A stretch of DNA of 64,000 bases from Pardosa pseudoannulata (GCA_032207245.1 CM063506.1:14006763-14070762), one strand, 5' to 3'. Positions 35,691 through 46,756 are shown, numbered from the stretch's first letter. Numbers and translations: made by a program. Notes: generated by a model from the sequence alone, not told the origin.

Positions 35691-36890
35691 CAAAATATTC
35701 CTCTTAATGATCAAAACAAAGTAAAGATCATTTCTACAATTACTTTTAGATCAAACCATTACCTCAATTATGAAGTCATAAAAACGTCATAAAAGTGCCT
35801 AAATGTCATTAAGAAGTTCTTATTTCTGTTTATAAAAAATTATTGCGCTGTGTTGCTAAGAAAATATAAATCAAGTCTCCACCCTCCAAACTGATACACT
35901 AAACTTCCTTGACAGGTGGATGAGGGATTTTTAATTTAAACTGCCTTTGTACTCAAATGTTTATTAAAGAATAGAAATATTATAGTATCCATTTGTAATC
36001 CTTTTTATTTTTTGATTTAAATAAAAAGGCTCAACCATTTCTATACAAATGTATATGAATATAGTAAGTTAAACAATAAAAAATGCATAAAAATCAGCAA
36101 GTTTTAGCGATTTTTTATAGCTGTACTATTTTTAACGAAATTATCAAAGATCGTTTCTGCAATTACTTTTAATTCAAATTATGTCTACAATTTTAGGTTT
36201 TAGACAAGAAATTAAAATTTTATAAAAATATCTAGATAATTTTCAGAGCATATCCGGATTAAACCTCTTTGGGGCCCTTGATTTTTTTTATTACCAGATT
36301 CGTCCCCTTTACTATAAGAAATAAATCCCACTAAAATAAAAACATTAAATCAAATAAGCTAAATAATCTGATTGATCTGATGATTTAAATTTTTTATATT
36401 AGAAAAATACTAAAACGACAATAAATTTTAACTTTTCTAGAAAAATCTGAAGACTTTGTTTATAAGTTAAAAATAAATATATTTATTTTATTAAATGTCT
36501 AACAAAAGTATAAAAATATGAATAACTTTATTTAAAAATTCAGTTCAATGGACTTTAATTAAGCAGAATTTTCAATTATTTCATAATAATTAATATTATC
36601 CAAAGCTTTTGGTTTGATGTATAAAAAACCGAATGAATTTAGTTATGATTATAGAGTATGTCTCGTAAATACACTTGTGCTTGTTTCAATACTGAAAATG
36701 ACCTTTTTCTAGGTGCACTGGATAAGGTAAAGATTAATATATTTGCAACCTTTTTTTTTTTACTTAAACATGTTGTTGCTATTTTTCGTGCATTTGAAAA
36801 ATCTTTCCAAAATAGCAATCGGACAAAGTCCGTCAAAGAACGCTAGATATTTGACATCTGTATTTGTCTAAGCGATGATTCAGCCTTGTT
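35691..36890. repeat. Degenerate remnants of the local duplications
   Basis: Blocks similar to the 32750-34430 region reappear here: 'aattacttttagatcaaacc' near 35745, 'ttaagaagttcttatttctg' near 35813, 'atttctgcaattacttttaa' near 36155 and 'aaaatttt.ataaaaatatctagat' near 36210. Two opposed 62-65-codon frames at 36639-36846 are chance frames. Confidence 0.55.
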
Positions 36891-37841
36891 TAAGGTATCC
36901 GTTTACGATCAGAGAACTTTTTTATTTAAACGTAAAAAATAGTTCATGTTTTTACATTTTTAGATTTATTTTTTATATTATCATAGAGAATTGCACTTAA
37001 TAAATTTATTCCTGGAGAAGTTTTTATAAAATTTCTAATAAATGAAAAAAAATTAGTAAAAAAATCGGGTTTTTTCAAAAGGTCTTATTTTTTAATAAAT
37101 TAAATTATTTCAATATTTTTTGACGCAACACATTTATTAAACACTGGACTAGTGAATTACCTAAAATCTTTGCTTAATTTACATTTGGTAAAAAATTTTG
37201 GTCCTTAAAAATCATACACGTTGAATTTTTAACTAATTTTCATTACCTTTATATCTAACTATGAGTGTAACATCATTCAAAACTATCCAAATTTAAAGCT
37301 TTTAGGTCATTCACTAGTAAATACTATCAAAAGCATTCATAATAATTTTCAACAAAATATTTTAAGAACTTTTTGAGAAATCACATTTCAAGTTTCAACA
37401 TTTTATTAAAAATACCGTTCTGATAAAAACGCATTTGAAGTTTATGAAAGCAACTTTAACTATTAAAAAATTAAAATACATGTTTAAAATTTCCCACACT
37501 TTCTTGCTTCAAAACTTTCTAATTGCCAAGTTGCTAATTATAAAAAATACTAGAAAAATGTTTACATTAATCTTCATTAAAATTTAAAAAGTTTTGTCCA
37601 AAAAATACTCTTTAAAAGGCTTTAAATTCACAACTTCCGGTTCCGAAATCACTATTTTCGTTTTGTTTTGACAGCTGTCACTGATGTTTAAACAGCTGTA
37701 ACTTTTCTTTAAAATACTGTAGACACAACACAAAAACAGATTTAGAAGCCTAAAAGTTGAAATTTTGGAATAGAGAAATAAAAAAAAATTATGGCAAATT
37801 TTTGCAAAAAAATGGCGTTTTCAACGTAGACGGATACCTTA
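36891..37841. mobile_element. MITE with 16-bp TIRs and TA target duplication
   Basis: The left end AGGTATCCGTTTACG (36893 on) and the inverted right end AGGTATCCGTCTACG (to 37839) differ at one base. Both are flanked by TA (36891-36892 and 37840-37841). The body is 947 bp and AT-rich with no transposase. The uninterrupted paralog at about 33899-33907 (TTTAAGAAG) shows the empty site with a single TA. TA duplication suggests Tc1/mariner-superfamily mobilisation, but the TIR sequence is not one I can name. Confidence 0.85.
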
Positions 37842-38400
37842 AGAAGCTCTTATATCTGTTTAAAAAATATTATTGCTTTTATAGTTATACAATTAACATT
37901 AAGAGAAAAAAAGCAGCATGGCTCAGTGATGCGCTGAGCAGGCGGGAGAGTGATTTTCTGATATTAAATTGCCCTTGCGATCAGTAAATAAACCTTTCCG
38001 CCTGAAACACTGCTCCCCTATAAAAATTGAAAAATTTGCATCGGATGACGCTTAATGGATGCCATTAGCCGAGGCATCGCCTGCAGACGATAGTTCTGCT
38101 CCGTTTCGTTACCACCTCATAAAACTGTCCGATGCCCGCCACTGATACACGGTTTCCGCTGCAGATAGACTTGCACTCTTTTCTTTATTATTTTGCATTT
38201 TCCCTCTCTCTCTTTCTCTCTTTGTATAAAACACCGTCCTTTCGCTGCATTTCGAGCAATTCTTAAACAAACTCGTAAAAGTGTGTTGAAAAAGAGAAGC
38301 TGTTTTTTTCATTTTTTATTGAAAGCAACTATTTCGTTTAAACATCTCCCATAGTGTTTGGAAAAAGAAGCTCAATTAGAAATGAGGTCACTGAACTTTA
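37842..38400. repeat. Segmental duplication copy 2
   Basis: Paralog of 33901-34430, with the MITE inserted at its left edge. Conserved landmarks include tgatattaaattgcccttgc, ctataaaaattgaaaaattt and cttaaacaaactcgtaaaag. The 76-codon frame at 37757-37987 spans the MITE/duplication junction and is chance. Confidence 0.88.
38060..38170. repeat. Element X, copy 3
   Basis: Core CTCCGTTTCGTTACCACCTC, ATAAAACTGTCCGATGCCCG, ACTGATACACGGTTTCCGC and TGCAG. It lacks an ~11-bp segment (gagaggggaga) present in copy 2. Confidence 0.8.
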
Positions 38401-38433
38401 AAATGAACTTCGAAATTTTATGTATTAGAAATA

Positions 38434-39478
38434 AATAATGCTAAGCGATACTTTTGTCAATTATATAATTTGTATAGTTAAAATAATGCTAAAGTGAACT
38501 ACTTTTGTCAATGTATATAATTTGTGACAAGTTAAAAAATGCTACAGTGAATACTTCCAGATATAATTTGGGATAATTAAAATAATGCTACAGCGAAATA
38601 ATTTTGTCAATGCATATAATTTGTGATAGTTAAAATAATGCTACAATGAAATACTTTTCTCAATGTATATAATTTGTGATAGTTAAAATAATGCTACAGT
38701 GAACTACTTTTGTCAATGTATATAATTTGTGATAGTTAAAATAATGCTACAGTGAACTACTTTTGTCAATGTATATAATTTGTGATAGTTAAAATAATGC
38801 TACAGTGAACTACTTTTGTCAATGTATATAATTTGTGATAGTTAAAATAATGCTACAGTGAACTACTTTTGTCAATGTATATAATTTGTGATAGTTAAAA
38901 TAATGCTACAGTGAACTACTTTTGTCAATGTATATAATTTGTGATAGTTAAAATAATGCTACAGTGAACTACTTTTGTCAATGTATATAATTTGTGATAG
39001 TTAAAATAATGCTACAGTGAACTACTTTTGTCAATGTATATAATTTGTGATAGTTAAAATAATGCTACAGTGAACTACTTTTGTCAATGTATATAATTTG
39101 TGATAGTTAAAATAATGCTACAGTGAACTACTTTTGTCAATGTATATAATTTGTGATAGTTAAATAAGCCTACAGTGAGCTACTTTTGTCAATGTATATA
39201 ATTTATGACAATTAAAATATAATACAGTGAACTACTTTTGTCAATGTATATAATTTGTGATAATTAAAATAATGCTACAGTAAACTACTTTTGTCAATGT
39301 ATATAATTTGTGATAGTTAAAATAATGCTACAGTGAACTACTTTTGTCAATGTATATAATTTATGATAGTTAAATAATGCTACATTGAACTACCTTTGTC
39401 AATGTATATAATTTGTGATAGTTAAATAATGCTACACTGAACTACTTTTGTCAATCTACATAATTTGTGATAGTTAAA
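38434..39478. repeat. 53-bp minisatellite, about 20 copies
   Basis: The unit is 53 bp and contains ATGCTACAGTGAACTACTTT, TGTCAATGTATATAATTTGT and GATAGTTAAAATA. Copies from about 38690 to 39150 are essentially identical. Copies at both edges carry substitutions and one- to three-base indels. A homogeneous centre with decayed edges is the usual result of unequal exchange or replication slippage. Confidence 0.97.
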
Positions 39479-39892
39479 ATATTTAAGACACATTTTTAAA
39501 CGTAATACACGCATTCATCACATAAGTAACAGCTGTACAAGATTCAAACAAAAATTTTATTTCATTTAAAAAAATAACGCTACATATTACGTTTTCCCAT
39601 TTATCAAACGAAAAACTTCATTTCGTTAATATTGTCATCACTATAGCAAAATTATTTTTACTGTACTGAATACTTAATTATTCTTCTTTCGTTTATACAT
39701 CAACTCAGAAAACTTTTATAATTTTGTAAAGTTTTTATAAAAATGCAATGGAAAATGCATTTCTTGTTCATATTTAAAAATGAAAGTGTAAAGAAGAACA
39801 ATATAGTGTGGTGTGATTCTTTTCTGAAGAAGGATGTGGAGGAATGGAAATTCGAAGACAAATGTTTATTATATGCAAAATTGCCTAGCACA
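39479..39892. other. AT-rich stretch before the mariner relic
   Basis: The frames at 39700-39891 and 39743-39925 overlap on opposite strands. The plus frame ends at the edge of mariner-like sequence and may include decayed transposase, but I cannot align it. Confidence 0.4.
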
Positions 39893-40140
39893 ATTTCAGC
39901 TGGAAGTTTTCAACCATCTTCCTAACCAGTCTTAATCAGCCTTCTTGAGGTTTTCATGTATTTGGAGAACTCAAAAAACATTTTCATGGAAGAAGATTTC
40001 AGTCGGACAATGACTTGCAGGTTAAAGTTTGAAACTGGTTCTTGCAGCAACCGAAGACTTTTTGCAAGAGGGTGATATACGGACTAGTTTCACAGTGCGA
40101 TAAATACTCGAATCTTTAGTGCCGATATCTTTCAGTATAA
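39893..40140 (+). pseudogene. mariner transposase C-terminal remnant
   Basis: The plus reading gives SLNQPS, stop, GFHVFGELKKHFHGRRFQSD then NDLQVKV, stop, NWFLQQPKTF and a decayed tail ending GLVSQCDKYSNL, stop. In SETMAR/mariner transposases the third catalytic Asp lies in SPDLAPSD(Y/F)H(L/V)F, followed by LKKHL.G(R/K)RF.SD.(D/E)(V/L), W...QP..F and R.DKC. Here the catalytic D positions read N and a stop, so the product is dead. It belongs to the same broad family as the N-terminal relic at 15.4 kb but is an independent insertion. Confidence 0.85.
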
Positions 40141-40194
40141 ATAACTGTGGTTGTGACAATGGTTCATTATTAATTTAATATACCTTTATTTGTA

Positions 40195-40271
40195 TATGTA
40201 CAATATGTATATATATGTATCATATATATATATATACATATATATTGTAATATATATATGCATACATATAC

Positions 40272-40342
<71 letters not shown>

Positions 40343-40494
40343 CATACATATATATATATATATATATACATATATATATACATATATATACATATAATAT
40401 ATATATATATATATAATACATATATATATAAACAATATATATATATATATATATATACATACATATATAATATATATATATACATATATATATG

Positions 40495-40552
<58 letters not shown>

Positions 40553-40557
40553 CATAC

Positions 40558-40588
<31 letters not shown>

Positions 40589-40593
40589 CATAT

Positions 40594-40640
<47 letters not shown>

Positions 40641-40655
40641 ATATACATATATATA
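40195..40655. repeat. (TA)n(TACATA)n microsatellite
   Basis: Long TA repeats interspersed with TACATA, in which frames of up to 143 codons can be read. Those Ile/Tyr-only frames are artefacts. Confidence 0.98.
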
Positions 40656-41642
40656 GCATTATTATGTATTGTACTTTCACCTCTATTTTACCCTCTGTAT
40701 TTCCCCAATTATTTTACTTTAACAATTTACTATGACAGATTTGAACATTTCCTTAGAGTAGATATCTCATTAGATAAAGTTGAAATACTCCACAAATTAA
40801 AAAGAAATAAGATTAACTTAAAACCGAGTGTTAAAATACATAATTAATAACCCTGATAATATACAATAAAATTCTTATTGAATGATAAAATTGATTTAAC
40901 AATGGATTATTTCTTTCCCAGAAATTCTTCATACAATAATGAAAATATTCCTTGTGTTTTTGTTTCTTTCAATACATCTGCCACTACTTATAACAGCAGT
41001 AATTCAAATTCACACCGTCTTGAAGCGAAAGGTAGCATCTTTCCTGCTTATTCCTCATCTAGCAGTCAAAATTTGCTGTTTTGAGTTTTACCATTATTAT
41101 GTAAAACAGATTTTGGGAGGGATTGTTACTTCACCAAAACAACTATCTTACTCAACACCTCATGTAGTATTAGACTGCAAGATTTTAATTTAAATGCTTA
41201 ATATCAATCTTCTCTCATTTCCAAACAATTAATTACTTCTTTAATAGACGATAAATATCTATTGATGAATATCTTAAATATAAGTTATTATGGACTGCAT
41301 TGACTAAAAATTAAGAAATTCAGACAACTTAATGTAACAATAAGTTTTCAGCGTTATTTTAAACATCATAGGCAGTCATTTATTAAAAGAGGAAAAAAAT
41401 TCGTAATAAAAAAAAATGTTTGGTATTACATGCAATAATTTTCTTTAAGCGGAAGCTTTACAATAGATAAAGCTACAAAACAGGATTTCAGTCTATGTAC
41501 ACGCCAAAAATGTAATTTTTTTATACGAAGCTCTAAAAATCATACAAAATCGATCTAAACAAAAAAATTATAAATTATAGCAGTTGATCCATAATTTAGT
41601 AGATTGTTTATATTATTGTATCTACCTTCCCAAGGTAGGGAA
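40656..41642. other. AT-rich stretch with two overlapping frames
   Basis: Plus frames at 40878-41084 (68 codons, Ser/Asn-rich C-terminal half) and 40939-41193 (84 codons, starting MKIFLVFLFLSIHLPLLITA, signal-peptide-like) overlap in different frames. Neither shows a family motif. Hydrophobic starts are expected by chance in AT-rich DNA. Confidence 0.4.
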
Positions 41643-41820
41643 GCCGAACGATGGCCGAATGGTTAGGGTACTGACCTTCGGAACAGGAGTTCGTGGGTTC
41701 GAATCCCACTGTGGATGTTCGTAGCCGTTCGGAATTGGCTTTAAGGAGTAGGTCCCGGTCTCATTAGCCCTCGTGATGCAAAAAGTAGACCGTAGCACTT
41801 CAAACCAAAATCGAAACCAA
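41643..41820 (+). mobile_element. SINE family A, complete, plus strand
   Basis: GCCGAACGATGGCCGAATGG head, GGAGTTCGTGGGTTCGAATC (B box), GATGTTCGTAGCCGTTCGG, GGTCCCGGTCTCATTAGCCC, GTAGACCGTAGC and an AAACCAAAATCGAAACC tail. Flanks aaggtagggaa (left) and aaggaaggaaa (right) could be a decayed TSD. Confidence 0.93.
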
Positions 41821-42907
41821 GGAAGGAAAAGTCTTTTTGAGGAGGCATATAAATTCTACTTACTATTTTTCAAATGCCCTTGAAAAAGGACACTAGGCAT
41901 TAATGAATTAAAAAGTCGTATGGTTTTTTTCTAAATTAATACAATCAAATTTTTCTTTTCTTTCATCCTCGCATGTCGGCCTGAATGTTTATGAAAAAAT
42001 TTTCATAATAAAAATAACCTTACTCCTCACCATTTTACAAGTTAGTATAATATCTTTTTAAAAGAATGTTTTTTCATACGGGAAATGACAAAAAATATGA
42101 CATATTGCCAAGTTTGACTCGAGAACTTGTGAATACAAGTTTCTATCAATTAGGTTTTCCTGGTAACGCAAAAAGATATATTAAACTGAAAGATGTTAAA
42201 CTTGGTTTATTGCGGACGCCAAAACCTGAACATCCGGAGCAATAACTTTATGGTATATGATCTATTTCAGTGCGGAAGCTTTTCTACAGATATTTTCCTA
42301 TCTCTACCTGAATCCGAAGTGCTACTGATATATCTCTTAAGATTGAGTTACTAGCGTCGACATCACACGAATTCAATTATTATCCACAGTTTCTGTGAAC
42401 TTGACATCATATCTTATCCGTTCAGACGTTCATCATGTAAATATCATAAACTGGTTTCTGTCACGCATGTGCGTGATTGTTAAGGAATAGACTAGCATTA
42501 TTCAATAAAATGCAGCAGGCATAAAATATTTCTTTGCTTTAGCTATTTTCTGTGTTTCTTTCATAAAGTACTTTTAGGATTAGCAGCTTTAAAGGAAGAA
42601 TGCAAGATTCAATCAAAGCATTCTAAATTTTACTTCCATTAATGCATTAACGTCATTTTAATAGAATTTTTCTTTTGTAAAAATAGTACTTCCCTAAAAA
42701 TCGGAAAGGTTAAATGAAAGCATAAAAATAAGGTATAAAGAATTGAATATTCATGTTTATGTAATAACCTGATTCCTTAATATTATATCTAATGTGAAAA
42801 CTTGATATAAATGCAGAACGTAATGATGAATCCGATGTTCAGTTTCAATAAAATCAAAGCTTTAGTTTTTCTTTAAAAATTTTTGCTATGACTGAAACAG
42901 TGAATGA
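41821..42907. other. AT-rich stretch, no gene seen
   Basis: No 60-codon frame, no repeat, no transposon end recognised. Confidence 0.55.
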
Positions 42908-43200
42908 TTCACGGTAGCTTAGTTGACAAAAGCAACAATATTGTCTTGTTAATCTTTGGCCGGATCGATTTCTGATCCGGCCAAAGATCTTTAGTGTGCA
43001 GTAATGGCGACTAGGGCACATATAATAGGTTCATGGAGCAATGTCCTCCAAGTTCCCAAACAATACCTCTGGAGTTGATGGGCCAATCCTGATTATTCTG
43101 CTAGAAACCTGCTTCTAAATTACGAGGGCCTACTTAAAATTTAATCAATCTTCATCCCTCGTGGGTCTTCGTTTAAGTGAATCTGCATAATACCCTTAGA
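42908..43200 (+). mobile_element. SINE family B, old copy
   Basis: tRNA-like head CGGTAGCTTAGTTGACAAA (A box) and GGATCGATTTCTGATCC (B box in a T-arm-like hairpin), then a body aligning to the nested SINE-B: CCAAGTTCCC.AACAATACCT, CTGGAGTTG..GGGCCAA and ACGAGGGCCTACTTAAAA. Overall divergence is high, yet the central segment stays alignable. The (CAA)n tail is not recognisable, so the right end is approximate. Confidence 0.7.
42952..42988. repeat. Inverted repeat, 15-bp arms, 7-nt loop
   Basis: ATCTTTGGCCGGATC and GATCCGGCCAAAGAT around GATTTCT. It coincides with the T-arm position of the SINE-B head but is much longer than a tRNA T stem (5 bp), so the palindrome was extended or acquired after the tRNA origin. 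Confidence 0.93.
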
Positions 43201-43554
43201 CAGGCACCAGTCACATCAAGGGTCTATTAGACCTACACAGGGGAATGAGTAACAGCAATTGGCCGAAATTTTCAAAACATGGCATTTCTGCCATCTCCAA
43301 TTTTAAAGGAATTCTGCAGTCTGTATTAATACCTGACAACACGTGCACAAGAAAATAAGAGAGAAATTCTCATATTCACAGTACATATTTCTAAAATTGG
43401 TTATTATACCAGAAAGATAGACGTCCAAATTTAATGACAAAATCAGCGACTTATGCATCTGTCCAGATTATATTCAATTTACGAGTCAATATAATCTCCT
43501 TATCAGAGAAAAGTGAGTTTAGAAATTAAATATGAGCTTGCATTATTTTCTGGC
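43201..43554. other. Unannotated stretch
   Basis: May contain the unrecognised end of the old SINE-B. No frame or repeat was identified. Confidence 0.4.
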
Positions 43555-43840
43555 AATGGATATATATCTTCTTCAGGGCATGAAAGCTCCAAACAAGCGC
43601 TATCTATCTTTCTCCAGAATTCGATACTTGGCAGTCATATCTTTCGCCCTGGCCTCCCAATTAATAATTAAGACCTTTAAGTCATTCTCAATAGAGTACA
43701 ATAATCTAAGCTTTGGTAGTTATCTTTTCCAGGTGTCTATTAATATAGCCATGAAAATAATTTTTGTGGATCTGAAGTCTTTAACTCTGATTATGTGTCC
43801 AGACCATCTTAACATAGAATGCTGATGAAATAAACTATAT
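43555..43840 (-). pseudogene. Non-LTR reverse-transcriptase C-terminal remnant
   Basis: The minus reading gives MLRWSGHIIRVKDFRSTKII then MAILIDTWKR, stop, LPKLRLLYSIENDLKVLIIN and WEARAKDMTAKYRILEK, stop. The R-W-x-G-H-(V/I).R motif, a KR....LRF-like segment and W-E..A.D at this spacing match the C-terminal tail of many arthropod LINE ORF2 proteins. Two in-frame stops are present and the RT core is missing. A 97-codon plus frame at 43532-43825 is only the antisense shadow. Confidence 0.7.
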
Positions 43841-44845
43841 CTGTATTTTAATAAATTTTGTATAATTCAATATTTGTCCTTCTTTTCCACAAACCATTTA
43901 CCTGTATACCCCCCAAAAATATTTCTTAAAATCACTTTCTTCTGAAAGTTTTATTAAAATTCCTTTCAATCTTTCACTGGTAGCTTCCACTACAATGCTA
44001 ATATCTCGAAAACATGAGAAATTCCATTATTCACAATGCATCTACAGAAAGAAAAACAACACAGTTTAGATCAATTGCTACACTACTAGTAGAGCATGAG
44101 AATGAAAATATTACATCTGTTTACGTAAGTTTAGGTTGGTTTTATTTATGTAGGAAGATAAAATAAATTGTTATACACGAGCAGAGAATTGGTTTCAGAA
44201 GAAATACGTAATTTGATAGCGCAAAATAATGTGACTGAATGTCAAGGTCCAATGACTAGTGCGGATTTCAAACACAAACACGTGTTTCTTAGAAACTGGT
44301 CATTTGTAAGATCATTCTCTCAGCATCGAACCGTAGATATCAGGGGATCGTGAGAGATGTGCATTCTTAAAGAATTTCACGTGAATTCAATGAGATTTAA
44401 GTTAATAGAAAGACAAGTATGCCTAAAATAATCCACACCATGTGCAGCTTCTTGAAATGTGTTCTTACAATCTGAATCCAGGTGAAATCAAATATTGGCG
44501 TGCAGCTTGGAATCATTTTGGGATTATTGCAAAAAATCTTTTGTAATATTAATTCAAAATAATACACCAGAGACAACTAAAGCTCACGTTTTTGGAAATT
44601 TAATTTAAAAATTGAAGTAAATTGTAACACATTAACACTTAATTTAGTCATAATGGTAGTGGTTTCGCAATTGCAGTTTATTATGTATTCAAATTCCTGA
44701 TAAATATAGATTTCAAAAATTTAATTTGAAATGGGGAAGAAACAATTTGCATGACTGAAAAATAATTTACAAATTTCAATTAATACCTTTCAAAATATAT
44801 AATGAACCTTTACATATTATATCAAATAAGAAGCAGTTTTGAAGC
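43841..44845. other. AT-rich stretch, no gene seen
   Basis: A 61-codon plus frame at 44168-44353 has no recognisable features. Nothing else found. Confidence 0.5.
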
Positions 44846-45095
44846 TCAGTGCCGTTGGAGTAGCGCTTCGTCCTCCCACGACACAGGTCCGAGGTTCGAT
44901 TCCCGGGCTGTATAAGCTTGACTCAGCCTTTCATCCCTTCAGTGGATGGATGAACTGAGGACCAAGCGTTCTTGGGAATTAAAATTTGGGGGTTTCCACG
45001 TTAGATTGACCATCTAACCAGAACATATGCTTACCACAGTGTCCTTGGTCACGTAAACAGAGATTGGCACCTAAGGGCTGTTGCGCCTAATAGTA
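44846..45095 (+). mobile_element. SINE family C, plus strand
   Basis: The head AGTGCCGTTGGAGTAGCGCT, TCGTCCTCCCACGACACAGG and TCCGAGGTTCGATTCCCGGG is strongly tRNA-like, with a near-consensus B box (GGTTCGATTCC). The body follows: TTGACTCAGCCTTTCATCCC, CTTGGGAATTAAAATTTGGG and CCATCTAACCAGAACATATG. A second copy on the other strand is at 28139-28395. The tail ends with CACCTAAGGGCTGTTGCGCC. Confidence 0.88.
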
Positions 45096-45984
45096 AAGAA
45101 GCAATTTTTGGTTAAAATGTATGTCTATAAGCAATTAACTTATAGTATTCACGTGATTAAATCTCACACAAACTTCTTATGTTAACTATCATGTTAATAT
45201 ATCTCGTCTCATCTAAAAGAATATCACTTGCCACAAGGCGACAGCTATCGACTGCAAATTAATGGAGGTCAGAAGTTATGACCCAATTGCAGATTACCTA
45301 TAATGGGAACGTGAATCATTTAACATCGGTCTTACTAAAATGTGAATAGTATTTTATGACTTACGGGAAATATATTCAAAATTATATAAATTATTATAAA
45401 ATTTTAAGATACATTTATTAAAAAAGATCTAACGAATAAATGTTACATCATCTTGTGGTTATAGCTATTCCAAAATTATAAAGTTACGTTAAGTAATTTT
45501 TTGACTATAATTGAATAAAGGGAAAAAACAGTTCCTTATTCTGACCGAGGGGAAAACTTAGACATTTAAGTCTTTAACCTATAATTTTCTATCATAATAC
45601 TGTAACGGCCCCTATCATTTGATATGATTTTTTTATTTCACCAAACTCTACCTCCCTTGCGAGTGTTTGGGTAAAAACCACAGTAATAAGTTACATTTCA
45701 TACTATTTTTAAATGCCCCAAAGATTATAAGAGACATACATGTCCCATGCATCACTTACGTATTATACATGATGCATTCTAATATATGATATAAGTGTAA
45801 AATACGTATTTTCAATGTATGATACAGTGTGTGATGTATGGGATATGATATGCATTGGATTGTCATTATCAGGTACTAAAACAGATTTCAAATCTTAAGA
45901 CCTATACATACACATTTACCTTTGTTTCTTCCTTTCTCGATCTTAATTTTGTCTCATATGCAATACGAAAAATATTTGTAATTT
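45096..45984. other. AT-rich stretch, no gene seen
   Basis: No useful frame. Repeated 'tgatatga/gtatgata' words near 45780-45860 are low-complexity. Confidence 0.5.
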
Positions 45985-46756
45985 AGATTTTATTTCTTCT
46001 TCTTCTTCAGCAGCCCTACAGCCTGTTGCAGGCCAAGGTTTTCTCTGTCTGCTTCCTTCAAACGGCACGACTTTTTGCAAGATTTCTCCATCTATTAATA
46101 CCCAAGATCTGAAAATATTTTTCCACACAATCCAACCACCTTGTTGCTGGTCTATTTCTTCTTCTTGTACCCCCAATCTTCGAAAAAGTTAATTTTTTAA
46201 CTGGGTCCAAATCAGCTCGTCTGAAAACATGTCCCAGCCATCTAATTCTGTTGGATTTAATAACTCTCAAGATGTTAGGTTGTCTGTATTTAGTATATAA
46301 TTCATGGTTATATAAACCTCTCCATGTATTATTTTCCTTTACTGCTCCAAATATTGACCGAAGGATTTTTCTTTCAAAAATGAGTAGCCTATTTTCTTCT
46401 GTTTTGTTAATCGGCCATGTCTCACTGACATATAAAATGATCGGTCTTATAAGGGTTTTGTATAGGTTTATTTTTGTATTGATGCAGAGGAGTTTAGATT
46501 ATATTTGGCTCTTTAAACCAAAATAGCACCTATTTGCCATAAAAATTCGGTTTCTAATTTCAGTCTTTATCTTCGTTCTACTGGTAATAAGTGTGTTCAA
46601 GTATTTAAACTGGGTGACTCCCTCAAAAATATAGTTTCCAATATTAAGCGATTGTACATCATGTATTCTAGAACTCACCACCAAAAACTTGCTTTTTTCC
46701 TCGTTTACTGCTAAGCCCATATCCCTAGCATCACTCTCAAAGGCAAGATTTTATTT
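45985..46756 (-). mobile_element. 5'-truncated LINE with 11-bp TSD
   Basis: Body 45996-46745, flanked by AGATTTTATTT at 45985-45995 and 46746-46756 (exact). On the minus strand the body begins inside the reverse-transcriptase ORF, runs through its C-terminus, and ends with a (GAA)n microsatellite tail at the 3' end (tcttcttcttc on plus). A 5' truncation, simple 3' tail and exact TSD together define a target-primed LINE insertion. The family resembles RTE-type elements, but the clade call is tentative. Confidence 0.93.
46000..46745 (-). pseudogene. LINE reverse transcriptase C-terminal part, 3 or more stops
   Basis: One continuous frame reads LAFESDARDMGLAVNEEKSK, FQFKYLNTLITSRT-like thumb sequence, CYFGLKSQI, stop, YKTLIRPIILYVSETWPINK, LIFERKILRSIFGAVKENN, IRWLGHVFRRADLDPVKKL, GGTRRRNRPATRWLDCVEKY, LGINRWRNLAKSRAV, stop, RKQTEKTLACNRL, stop. 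GL.(V/L)N..K, (Y/F)KYLG-like, TLI.P..LYG-like, RW.GHV.R, GRP..RW.D and W...A..R are the ordered hallmarks. The stop after SRAV sits where Trp is expected, so single-base changes account for it. There are no frameshifts over ~245 codons. Confidence 0.92.

Noticed and set aside
38434..39478. CRISPR-like array
   Set aside because: The 53-bp units are head-to-tail without unique spacers, and the genome is eukaryotic.
40170..40648. Three overlapping minus frames of 127-143 codons
   Set aside because: They are read through TA/TACATA microsatellite and consist of Ile, Tyr, Met, Cys and Val only.
40939..41193. 84-codon frame with a signal-peptide-like start
   Set aside because: Hydrophobic starts arise by chance in AT-rich DNA. 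There is no family motif, and another frame of similar length overlaps it.
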